Assembly: GCF_030283205.1 (NCBI RefSeq)
Contig: NZ_JASNWF010000045.1
Span: forward strand, 1-34,865
DNA length: 34,865 nucleotides
Direction of reading: 5' to 3'
Origin: Actinomadura opuntiae
GTDB taxonomy: Bacteria > Actinomycetota > Actinomycetes > Streptosporangiales > Streptosporangiaceae
Below, piece after piece: positions 14,251-21,631 of this stretch. The notes beneath the pieces are model-generated. The model worked only from the letters and a program-made list of their open reading frames with translations, searched no databases and was not told the DNA's origin. The first letter of the stretch is position 1, and each line of letters starts with the position of its first letter. Position numbers and translations under genes: made by a program.

Positions 14251-15267
14251 ATGACCATCGCCGCCAACGACGTCGACGAGGCCGCCGCGCTGCTGCAGAA
14301 CACCCTCGCCGAAGTCAAGAAGGTCATCGTCGGCCAGGACCACATGGTCGAACGGATGGTCGTCGCCCTCCTCGCCCGCGGCCACTGCCTCATCGAAGGC
14401 GTCCCCGGCGTCGCCAAGACCCTCGCCGTCGGCACCCTCGCCAAAGTCGTCGGCGGCACCTTCGCCCGCCTGCAGTTCACCCCCGACCTCGTCCCCTCCG
14501 ACATCGTCGGCACCCGCATCTACCACCCCTCCACCGAGCAGTTCGACGTCGAACTCGGCCCCGTCTTCGTCAACTTCGTCCTCGCCGACGAGATCAACCG
14601 CGCCCCCGCCAAGGTCCAGTCCGCCCTCCTGGAGGTCATGGCCGAACGCCAGGTCTCCCTCGGCGGCAACACCTACCCCCTCCCCCGCCCCTTCATCGTC
14701 CTGGCCACCCAGAACCCCATCGAGTCCGAAGGCGTCTACCCCCTCCCCGAAGCCCAGCGCGACCGCTTCCTCATGAAGATCGACGTCCACCACCCCTCCG
14801 CCCACGAGGAACTCCACATCCTCCAGCGGATGAGCGTCGACCCGCCCGAGGCCACCCCCGTCCTGGACGCCGACCGCCTCGCCGGCCTCCAGCGCGCCGC
14901 CGAAGAGGTCTCCGTCCACGAACTCGTCGCCGACTACATCGTCCGCCTCGTCATGGCCACCCGCGAACCCGAGCAGTACCGCCTGCCCGACCTGCGCCCC
15001 GCCATCGAGATCGGCGCCAGCCCCCGCGCCACCCTCGGCCTGGTCTCCACCGCCCGCGCCCTCGCCCTGCTGTCCGGACGCGACTACGTCCTGCCCGACG
15101 ACGTCCAGGCCGTCGCCCGCGACGTCATCTCCCACCGCCTCGTCCTCACCTTCGACGCCCTCGCCGACGGCGTCGACCCCGGCGAGGTCGTCGACCAGAT
15201 CCTCGCCGCCGTCCCCCCGCCCCGCGTGGTCTGGAACCACGGCGCCGCGGCGGTGACCAGCGCATGA
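14251..15267 (+). CDS. MoxR-family AAA+ ATPase
   Basis: This 338-residue ATPase shows Walker A GVPGVAKT (50-57), Walker B VLADEINRA (D113-E114), sensor 1 ATQNP and the MoxR-type EGVYPLPEAQRDRF stretch, with an AAA_lid_2-like C-terminus. MoxR proteins act as chaperone-like ATPases that activate or insert cofactors into partner complexes, usually with VWA-domain proteins encoded next door. That partner exists here two genes downstream. ATG 14251 is preferred because GAGGGA lies eight bases upstream; an in-frame GTG at 14236 is the alternative. It forms a tight operon with DUF58 and VWA genes, each overlapping the next by four bases. Its client is unknown. Confidence 0.93.
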   Translation: MTIAANDVDEAAALLQNTLAEVKKVIVGQDHMVERMVVALLARGHCLIEGVPGVAKTLAVGTLAKVVGGTFARLQFTPDLVPSDIVGTRIYHPSTEQFDVELGPVFVNFVLADEINRAPAKVQSALLEVMAERQVSLGGNTYPLPRPFIVLATQNPIESEGVYPLPEAQRDRFLMKIDVHHPSAHEELHILQRMSVDPPEATPVLDADRLAGLQRAAEEVSVHELVADYIVRLVMATREPEQYRLPDLRPAIEIGASPRATLGLVSTARALALLSGRDYVLPDDVQAVARDVISHRLVLTFDALADGVDPGEVVDQILAAVPPPRVVWNHGAAAVTSA

Positions 15268-16301
15268 CCACCGGCCCGCGCCGCGACGGCGCCCTCGCCC
15301 GCCTCGCCCCCGAACGCACCCTGCGCCGCCTGGAACTGCAGGTCACCCGACGCCTGGACGGACTGCTCAACGGCGAGCACCTCGGCCTGCTCCCCGGCCC
15401 CGGCACCGAACTCGCCGAAGCCCGCGTCTACCAGCCCGGCGAGGACGACGTCCGCCACATGGACTGGGCCGTCACCGCCCGCACCACCACCCCGCACGTC
15501 CGCGACCTCGTCGTCGACCACGAACTCGAAGCCTGGGCCCTGGTCGACCTCACCCCCAGCATGGACTTCGGCACCGCCGCCATGGTCAAACGCGACCTCG
15601 CCGTCGCCGCCCTCGCCGCCGTCGGCTTCCTCACCGTCCGCCTCGGCGACCGCGTCGGCGCCTACCTCCAGCACCCCGGCGGCCTGCGCCGCTGGCCCGC
15701 CCGCACCGGCAGGGCCGCCTTCTACGCCCTCCTGCAGGCCGTCCTGGACGCCCGCACCGAACCCGGCACCGGCCCACCCGCCGCCATGTCCGGCACCACC
15801 GCCACCTCCGGCGCACCCCACGGCGACCTCGCCGCCGCCATCACCTCCCTCGCCCGCGGCCAGACCCGCCGCGGCCTGCGCGTCGTCATCTCCGACTTCC
15901 TGCCGCCCGCCCCCACCGGCCGCCCCGGCACCACCGACGACCCCGACGCGCCACCCGACTGGGAGAGCCCGCTGCGCCGCCTCGCCGCCCGCCACCAGGT
16001 CCTCGCCGTCGAGGTCATCGACCCCCGCGAACTCGACCTCCCCGACATCGGCCTCGTCGAGATGACCGACCCCGAGACCGGCGCCGCCCACGAGATCGTC
16101 CTCAGCCGCCGCACCCGCCAACGCTACGCCGAGGCCGCCCGCGCCCAGCGCACCCGCACCCGCGACGCCCTGCGCCGCTGCGGAGCCCACCACCTCGTCC
16201 TGCGCACCGACCGCGACTGGATCGCCGACGTCGCCCGCTTCGCCCTCCGCCAACGCCGCGCCGCCGGACGGGCCTTCACCACCGCGGGAGTGCGCCCATG
16301 A
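15264..16301 (+). CDS. DUF58 domain protein
   Basis: This 345-residue protein carries the DUF58 core: ARVYQPGEDDVRHMDWAVTA (about residues 53-72), the conserved GEDDVRxxDWxxTAR signature. It is followed by a VWA-like beta strand with a degenerate MIDAS (LVDLTPSMDFG). In MoxR operons DUF58 proteins link the ATPase with VWA partners. No signal peptide or clear membrane helix is seen, so it is probably cytosolic or peripheral. The ATG overlaps the MoxR stop (ATGA), and its own stop overlaps the next ATG. The R/A-rich C-terminus (about 285-345) is unremarkable. Function is inferred from family and operon. Confidence 0.9.
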   Translation: MTTGPRRDGALARLAPERTLRRLELQVTRRLDGLLNGEHLGLLPGPGTELAEARVYQPGEDDVRHMDWAVTARTTTPHVRDLVVDHELEAWALVDLTPSMDFGTAAMVKRDLAVAALAAVGFLTVRLGDRVGAYLQHPGGLRRWPARTGRAAFYALLQAVLDARTEPGTGPPAAMSGTTATSGAPHGDLAAAITSLARGQTRRGLRVVISDFLPPAPTGRPGTTDDPDAPPDWESPLRRLAARHQVLAVEVIDPRELDLPDIGLVEMTDPETGAAHEIVLSRRTRQRYAEAARAQRTRTRDALRRCGAHHLVLRTDRDWIADVARFALRQRRAAGRAFTTAGVRP

Positions 16302-17245
16302 CCTTCCTGTCGCCCGACCGCCTCTGGCTGCTGGCCCTCGCGCCGATCCTCGCCGGCCTGTACGTCGTGCTGCAGATGCGCCGCCGCAACTACGCCGTCC
16401 GCTTCACCAACCTCGCGCTGCTGTCCCAGGTCGCACCGAAACGGCCGGGCTGGCGCCGGCACGTCGCCGCGACGCTGTTCCTCATCATGATCGTGCTGAT
16501 GATGATCGGGTTCGCCCGCCCCGCCAGCTCGGTGAAGGTCCCCCGCGACCGCGCCACCATCATGGTCGCCGTGGACGTGTCGCTGTCGATGATGGCCCAG
16601 GACGTCCCGCCGAACCGGATGGAGGCCGCCAAGGCCGCCGCCAAGAAGTTCATCCGCGAACTGCCCGCCCGCTTCAACGTCGGCGTCGTCTCCTTCGCCG
16701 GCAACGCCAACCTCATCGCCGCGCCGTCCGCCGACCGCGACACCGCCATCGCCTCCCTCGACCAGCTGTCCCTGGCCAAGCGCACCGCGATCGGCGAGGC
16801 CGTCTTCACCTCCCTGCAGGCCGTCAAGACCTTCGACACCCAGGCCGCGCAGGACCCGCCGCCCGCCCACATCGTCCTGTTGTCCGACGGGGACAACACC
16901 ACCGGACGGTCCGTGCAGGAGGCCATCGACGCCAGCCGCGCCGCGCACGTCCCGGTGTCCACGATCGCGTTCGGCACCCCCTACGGCACCGTCGACATCG
17001 AGGGCGAGACCACCAGCGTCTCGGTCAACAAGGAAGCCCTGAAGACCCTGGCCACCAGCACCGACGGCAAGGCCTACGAGGCCGCCGACGCCGGCCAGCT
17101 GCGCGACGTGTACGCCAACATCGGCACCTCGCTGGGCTTCAAGACCGAGCACCGCGACGTCGCCGCCCGCTACACCGGCATCGCGCTGCTGTTCGCGCTG
17201 GCCGCCGGCGGATTCTCCCTCGCCTGGTTCTCCCGCCTGCCCTAG
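16298..17245 (+). CDS. VWA-domain membrane protein (BatA-like)
   Basis: The 315-residue protein has two N-terminal membrane segments (about 8-26 and 57-73), a von Willebrand A domain and a C-terminal membrane segment (about 290-312). The MIDAS is intact: D93-x-S95-x-S97 in VAVDVSLSM, plus LLSDGDNTTG for the later Asp. This matches the BatA/BatB layout in MoxR operons, where the VWA domain faces the periplasmic or cell-wall side and binds metal-dependently to partners. It is the last gene of the MoxR-DUF58-VWA operon, with a four-base overlap upstream and a 45-base gap downstream. A role in envelope integrity or in maturing a membrane complex is likely by family; the specific client is not known. 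Confidence 0.92.
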   Translation: MTFLSPDRLWLLALAPILAGLYVVLQMRRRNYAVRFTNLALLSQVAPKRPGWRRHVAATLFLIMIVLMMIGFARPASSVKVPRDRATIMVAVDVSLSMMAQDVPPNRMEAAKAAAKKFIRELPARFNVGVVSFAGNANLIAAPSADRDTAIASLDQLSLAKRTAIGEAVFTSLQAVKTFDTQAAQDPPPAHIVLLSDGDNTTGRSVQEAIDASRAAHVPVSTIAFGTPYGTVDIEGETTSVSVNKEALKTLATSTDGKAYEAADAGQLRDVYANIGTSLGFKTEHRDVAARYTGIALLFALAAGGFSLAWFSRLP

Positions 17246-17290
17246 CCGCGCGGCACGGGGACGCTCCGAACGCTGATACGGTCGGCCGAC

Positions 17291-17905
17291 GTGGGGGAAC
17301 ACTACTTCGCCGAGCGGCCCGGCGCCGCGAGCCGCCGCCGCACCGTCGACCTGGTCCTACCCGACCTGCATCTGAGGCTGGACACCGACAGCGGCGTCTT
17401 CTCCCCCGACCGCGTCGACGCCGGCACCCGCGTCCTGCTGGAAACCGTGCCTCCACCGCCGCAGACCGGCGACCTGCTCGACCTGGGCTGCGGCTACGGC
17501 CCCATCGCCCTCACCCTGGCAAGCCGCTCGCCGCAGGCGAGTGTTTGGGGTGTTGATGTGAACCACCGAGCTTTAGAGCTGGCTGGATTCAATGCAAAAA
17601 TCGCCGGCCTTGACAATGTAAGGTTCAAGTTGGCGGACGAACTGGACCCCGGTCTGCGGTTCGCGGCCATCTGGTCGAACCCGCCGATCCGCATCGGCAA
17701 GGCCGCCCTGCACGACCTGCTCCTCGCCTGGCTGCCCCGCCTCTCCCCCGGCGGGCTCGCCCACCTGGTCGTGCAGAAGCACCTCGGCTCCGACTCCCTC
17801 CAGCGCTGGCTGAACGACCAGGGCTTCCCCACCGAGCGGATCGCCTCCCGCTCCGCCTACCGCGTCCTGCGCGTCACGTCCCGCACGGAAGGCCACACCC
17901 GATGA
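17291..17905 (+). CDS. RsmC-like class I SAM-dependent methyltransferase
   Basis: The 204-residue enzyme matches the MTS domain of RsmC-type 16S rRNA (guanine-N2) methyltransferases: a DSGVFSPDRVDAGTRVLLE lead-in, SAM motif I LLDLGCGYGPIA, acidic GVDVNHRALEL, and catalytic SNPPI (the N-P-P-[FY/I] of N-methyltransferases). RNA target is inferred from family. GTG 17291 has no ribosome-binding site, and a GATACG hexamer ends 11 bases upstream, so translation may be leaderless. Codon use changes abruptly at 17541-17630 (about 48% GC by hand count), with a TTA codon at 17573-17575, GCA and AAA; the encoded protein remains normal there. The SpoU-type gene overlaps its end by four bases. Confidence 0.85.
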   Translation: MGEHYFAERPGAASRRRTVDLVLPDLHLRLDTDSGVFSPDRVDAGTRVLLETVPPPPQTGDLLDLGCGYGPIALTLASRSPQASVWGVDVNHRALELAGFNAKIAGLDNVRFKLADELDPGLRFAAIWSNPPIRIGKAALHDLLLAWLPRLSPGGLAHLVVQKHLGSDSLQRWLNDQGFPTERIASRSAYRVLRVTSRTEGHTR

Positions 17906-18453
17906 GCACCCCCGACTCCGCGCCCGGCCGCAGGCAACTGCGACCCACCGACGTCAAGCGCCTCAACCGCGGCTGGCGGCGCCGCACCGAGGGCCGCCTC
18001 GGCCTGCTGGTGGAGTCGGTCACCCAGCCGTTCAACATGGGCTCGATCATCCGCAGCGCCGCGGTGTTCGGCGTCGAACGGCTCTGGCTCGCCGGCAACG
18101 CCACCACCCCCGACCAGCGCAACGTCGCCAAGACCGCGCTCGGCACCGAACGGCTCGTCCCGTGGGAGCACGCCGGCACCCCCGCCAAGGCCGCCGCCGC
18201 CATCCGCCAGGAGGGCCTGCGGATCGTCGCGATCGAGCTGACCGGCGACGCCGTCCCGCTGCACGAGGCTCCCCTGGACGGCGACGTCTGCCTGGCCGTC
18301 GGCGGCGAGGACCACGGCTGCTCCCCCGCCCTGCTGGCCGCCGCCGACGCCGTCGCCTACATCCCGCAGATCGGACGCGTCGGCTCCCTCAACGTCGCCG
18401 TCGCCACCGCCATCGCCCTCGCCGAGGCCCGCCGCCGCGAATGGTCCGCCTGA
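17902..18453 (+). CDS. SpoU/TrmH-family RNA 2'-O-methyltransferase
   Basis: This 183-residue SPOUT enzyme carries the three family motifs: motif 1 QPFNMGSIIRSAAVFGV (N and R important for catalysis), motif 2 VGGEDHGCS (the GxExxG turn) and motif 3 IPQIGRVGSLNVAVATAIAL, which form the trefoil-knot SAM site. It methylates ribose in tRNA or rRNA; which position cannot be told. Translationally coupled (ATGA) to the RsmC-like gene, so the pair is an RNA-modification operon. The length suits the minimal SpoU domain without extra RNA-binding module apart from a basic N-terminus (RRQLRPTDVKRLNRGWRRR). Confidence 0.9.
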   Translation: MSTPDSAPGRRQLRPTDVKRLNRGWRRRTEGRLGLLVESVTQPFNMGSIIRSAAVFGVERLWLAGNATTPDQRNVAKTALGTERLVPWEHAGTPAKAAAAIRQEGLRIVAIELTGDAVPLHEAPLDGDVCLAVGGEDHGCSPALLAAADAVAYIPQIGRVGSLNVAVATAIALAEARRREWSA

Positions 18454-18492
18454 CCCGCACATAGCGGACGGCCGCGTTGGGCGACGTCTCGG

Positions 18493-18527
18493 GTTTTGCG
18501 GGAATGGCAAAACAGTTCGCTGTTTTG
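18493..18527 (+). promoter_or_regulatory. Mutually exclusive hairpins in methyltransferase leader
   Basis: Three elements lie in the 131-base gap before the methyltransferase start: A = GTTTTGC (18493-18499), B = GCAAAACAG (18507-18515), C = CTGTTTTG (18520-18527). A pairs with the first seven bases of B around GGAATGG; B pairs with C as an 8-bp stem closed by a TTCG tetraloop. The two stems share B and cannot coexist. The element is AT-rich against its surroundings. It may be an RNA switch, or DNA operator half-sites GCAAAAC; function is inferred. Confidence 0.55.
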
Positions 18528-18584
18528 GGGGTGGGGAACGAGCATGGCGGCGGAACCACGACGACACTCCTCAAAGGACGCACG

Positions 18585-19235
18585 ATGAGCGACGACGGCA
18601 CCACCCCCGAGCAGTTCTGGGACGCCCGCTACTCCGAGAGCGAGCGGATCTGGAGCGGCGACCCCAACACCGTCCTCGTCCGTGAGGCATCCGACCTGCC
18701 GCCCGGCACCGCCCTGGACCTCGGCGCGGGCGAGGGCGCGGACGCGATCTGGCTGGCCCGCCGCGGCTGGCGGGTCACCGCCGTCGACATCTCCCAGGTC
18801 GCCCTCGACCGCGCCGCGCGGCACGCCGCGGACGCCGGCGTCGGCGACCGCATCGACTGGCAGCGCCACGACCTCGCCGCGTCCTTCCCCGACGGCGAGT
18901 ACGACCTGGTGTCCGCGCACTTCCTGCACTCCCCCCGCGACATGCCCCGCGAGGAGATCCTGCGCTCGGCCGCCGCGGCCGTCGCGCCCGGCGGGATCCT
19001 GCTGATCGTCGGCCATGCCGGGCTGCCGCCGTGGGAGGAGCACGACCACGGCGACGACGACCCCCACCACGACATGCATCTGCCGACGCCCGACGAGGTG
19101 CTGGAGTCGCTGCGGCTGCCGGACGGCAAGTGGGAGGTGCTGCTGAGCGGCGAGCACGAACGCGTCCAGACGGGGCCCGACGGACGCAGCCACACGCGCA
19201 TCGACAACGCTCTGAAGCTGCGCCGCCTGCCCTGA
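18585..19235 (+). CDS. Class I SAM-dependent methyltransferase with His-rich loop
   Basis: This 216-residue methyltransferase has motif I ALDLGAGEGADAIWLA, motif II-like VTAVDISQVALDRA, and YDLVSAHFLHSPR for motif IV, then VAPGGILLIVGHA. The overall pattern resembles TehB/thiopurine-type small-molecule methyltransferases common in actinobacteria. A His/Asp-rich insertion (EEHDHGDDDPHHDMH, about residues 146-160) follows, which could bind metal; in many relatives this loop is also acidic and His-containing. ATG 18585 is preceded by AAAGGA. It is not overlapped with the SpoU gene, and a 131-base leader with alternative hairpins precedes it, which suggests separate control. The acceptor substrate is unknown. 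Confidence 0.85.
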   Translation: MSDDGTTPEQFWDARYSESERIWSGDPNTVLVREASDLPPGTALDLGAGEGADAIWLARRGWRVTAVDISQVALDRAARHAADAGVGDRIDWQRHDLAASFPDGEYDLVSAHFLHSPRDMPREEILRSAAAAVAPGGILLIVGHAGLPPWEEHDHGDDDPHHDMHLPTPDEVLESLRLPDGKWEVLLSGEHERVQTGPDGRSHTRIDNALKLRRLP

Positions 19236-19241
19236 CGCCCG

Positions 19242-20775
19242 TCAGCGTGCGGACCTCCCGGCCTCGGCGGCCTCCGGCCCGGGACCGCCGGCGGCCGGTG
19301 CCGGTTGCGGCTTGCCGCGCAGCGGGACCTCCTTCACCAGCAGCGCCGCGGCCAGCGACACCGCGCACACCACCGCCCCCAGCAGGAAGACCTGGTGCGT
19401 GCCGGTCACGAACGCATGCAGGTAGGCCTCCCTGGCGGCCGGCGGCAGACCCGCCGGGGACGCCCCGCCCGCACCGTCCGACGGAAGCCTCCCGTCGAAG
19501 GCCCGGTTGAACAGCGAGCCGAACACCGCCACACCCACCGACCCGCCGATCGTGCGGAACAGGGTCATCGCCGCCGACGCGGCCCCAAGGTCGCGCATCT
19601 CGACGCTGTTCTGCGCGATCGTGGTGACCATCTGCATCAGGCAGCCCATCCCCGCACCCACCAGCGCCATGTAGCAGCCGGTGATGGTGCGGGACGTCGA
19701 GGCGTCCATGGTCGACAGCAGGAACAGCCCCGCCGTCATGCACGCCGTGCCGATCACCGGGAAGGCCTTGTACCGGCCGGTCGCCGACATCACCCGGCCG
19801 CCGATCTGCGAGACCACCACCACCGGCGCCATCAGCGGCAGGAGCAGCAGCCCCGAGTCCGACGCCGACGCGCCCTGGACGGTCTGCTGGAACAGCGGCA
19901 GGTACAGCGCGCACCCGAACATCGCCACCCCGGAGACGAGGATCAGCGCCGACATCAGCGGGAAGTTGCGGTGCCCGGTGAAGATCCGCAGGGGCAGCAG
20001 GGGCTCGGCGGTCCGGTGCTCCACCGCCACGAACGCCGCCGCCCCGGCCACAGCGGCCGCGAACAGCGCCATGACCTGCCAGGACGTCCACGGGTAGGTG
20101 CTGCCCGCCCAGGTCGTCGCGAGCACCAGCGCGCAGACCACCGCCGTCATCAGGGTGATGCCGGCCCAGTCGACGCGGGCCTTGGCGCGGGTCGCGGGCA
20201 GGCGCAGCAGGAACCAGCACCACACCAGCGCGAGCGCGCCGAGCGGCAGGTTGACGTAGAACGCCCAGCGCCAGCCGGCGTGGCCGGTGATGAACCCGCC
20301 GACCAGCGGTCCGCCGATCGTGCCGGCGGCCATCACCGTCGCGGTCATGCCCTGGTACCGGCCGCGCTCGCGGGGGCGGCACCAGCGAGCCGATGAGCGC
20401 GAACGCCAGGCCGCCGATGCCGCCCGCGCCGATCCCCTGCACCGCGCGGAACACGATCAGCTGGACCATCGACTGCACGGCGCCCGACAGCGCGGACCCG
20501 GCCAGGAACACCACGACCGACAGCAGGTAGACCTGCTTGCGGCCGTACAGGTCGCCGAACTTGCCCCAGACGGGCGTGGAGGCCGCGGTGGCCAGCGTGT
20601 ACGCGGTGACGACCCACGAGATGTGCTCCAGGCCGCCGAGGTCACCGACGATCGTGGGCATCGCGGTGCCGACCACCATGTTGTCCAGCATCGACAGCAG
20701 CATCGCGAGCATCACGCCGAGCAGGGCCCAGCGGACGGCGCGGGGAGCGGGCGGGGACGGATCGGATGCGGGCAT
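19242..20775 (-). pseudogene. DHA2-type MFS drug exporter, frameshifted
   Basis: Two frames together encode a ~510-residue, 14-helix MFS exporter of the DHA2 (EmrB/QacA) group. The N-terminal part from ATG 20775 contains MLDNMVVGTAMPTIVGDLGG (helix 1, motif D-like), GKFGDLYGRKQVY (motif A) and VFRAVQGIGAGGIGGLAFAL. After GSLVPPP the frame is lost, and GMTATVMAAGTIGGPLVGGF (motif C region) continues in another frame to 19242. The shift sits in a run of five G on the plus strand (20372-20376), where four would restore the expected PPRERGRYQGM reading. It is either a recent inactivation or a sequencing error; the remainder has no further lesion. The divergent TetR gene is its likely regulator. 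Confidence 0.8.
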
Positions 20776-20875
20776 GGCTGATCACCTCACGGAGAGTGGA
20801 CGTCGGGGAGCACCGGGCTGGAACCGGGGCGTTCGGCCGCCGGGCCCGGCTCCCCCACAAAAGCACACCCGATTA

Positions 20876-20898
20876 AAAAGTGCAACGACTCAACTTTT
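20876..20898. promoter_or_regulatory. Inverted repeat between MFS and tetR genes
   Basis: AAAAGT (20876-20881) and ACTTTT (20893-20898) face each other across 11 bp; the inner GCAA/TCAA adds partial symmetry. The block is AT-rich and sits in the divergent control region of the exporter and the tetR gene. A -10-like TAGGAT (20920-20925) for tetR follows. It is a plausible TetR operator; promoter hexamers for the exporter could not be set with confidence. Confidence 0.5.
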
Positions 20899-20932
20899 CG
20901 AGTGAGGCAACCCAGACGGTAGGATGACCGCC

Positions 20933-21523
20933 ATGACGGAGACGATGGGCCGCCGGGAACGCAAGAAGGCCGCCACCCGCAAGGCGCTCGCCGACGCCGC
21001 CCTGCGGCTGTTCCTCGAGCACGGCTACGACAACGTCGGCATCAAGGACGTCGCCGAGGCCGCCGACGTCTCCACCACCACGCTGTTCAAGCACTTCCCC
21101 AGCAAAGAGGCGCTGGTGTTCGACCTGGACGCCGACGTGGAGGCCGCCCTCGTCGCCGCCGTCCGCGACCGCCCCGCCGGCACCTCCGTCCCGGCCGCGC
21201 TGCGCGAGCACGTCCTGCACCGCAAGTTCGTCGAGGGCGACCCCGCCGCCGAACGCTTCGCCGCGCTCGTCGAGAGCCACCAGGCCCTGCGCGACTACGC
21301 GCACCGCATGTGGATGCGGCACGAGACCGCCCTCGCCCGCGCCATCGCCGAGGACGCCGGCCGTCCCGACGACGACCCCGCCTGCGCCGCCCTCGCCCAC
21401 TTCGCACTCGAGACCGCCGCCCTGGCCCGCGGCCGCACCGACCCCCGCCAAGCCGTCGACCGCGCCTTCGACCTGCTGGAACACGGATGGCAGGCCACCA
21501 TCGACACCACCCCGACCGCCTGA
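20933..21523 (+). CDS. TetR-family transcriptional regulator
   Basis: This 196-residue protein has a canonical TetR DNA-binding domain: RKALADAALRLFLEHGYDNV, then IKDVAEAADVSTTTLFKHFP and SKEALVF. The C-terminal domain is helical. ATG 20933 is preferred (TAGGA nine bases upstream); ATG 20924 is the alternative. If TAGGAT at 20920-20925 is the -10 box, transcription would begin at about 20932 and the mRNA would be leaderless. It is divergent from the MFS exporter and should repress it; since the exporter is frameshifted here, the regulator may have lost its target. The effector is unknown. Confidence 0.9.
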   Translation: MTETMGRRERKKAATRKALADAALRLFLEHGYDNVGIKDVAEAADVSTTTLFKHFPSKEALVFDLDADVEAALVAAVRDRPAGTSVPAALREHVLHRKFVEGDPAAERFAALVESHQALRDYAHRMWMRHETALARAIAEDAGRPDDDPACAALAHFALETAALARGRTDPRQAVDRAFDLLEHGWQATIDTTPTA

Positions 21524-21585
21524 CACCACCGCACCCCGAGGGCCCCGGCCCGCCCCGTCGAGAGACTCCGGCTTGCCGAAATAGG

Positions 21586-21597
21586 TAGACCGGTCTA
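21586..21597. promoter_or_regulatory. 12-bp palindromic operator upstream of fusion gene
   Basis: TAGACCGGTCTA (21586-21597) is a perfect palindrome ending 34 bases before the chosen start of the epimerase-hydrolase gene. The form is typical of TetR-family operators. The gene just upstream is a TetR regulator, but the repeat in its own divergent promoter looks different, so the binder may be encoded elsewhere. Confidence 0.55.
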
Positions 21598-21631
21598 GTT
21601 TCTCAGCATGGTCAACGACGAGGGAGGCCCC

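Noticed and set aside
14128..15240. Upstream extension of the leftward pseudokinase gene
   Set aside because: It runs antisense through MoxR; the kinase-like N-terminus begins at 14127 and the extra sequence is Gly/Asp/Val-rich without a domain.
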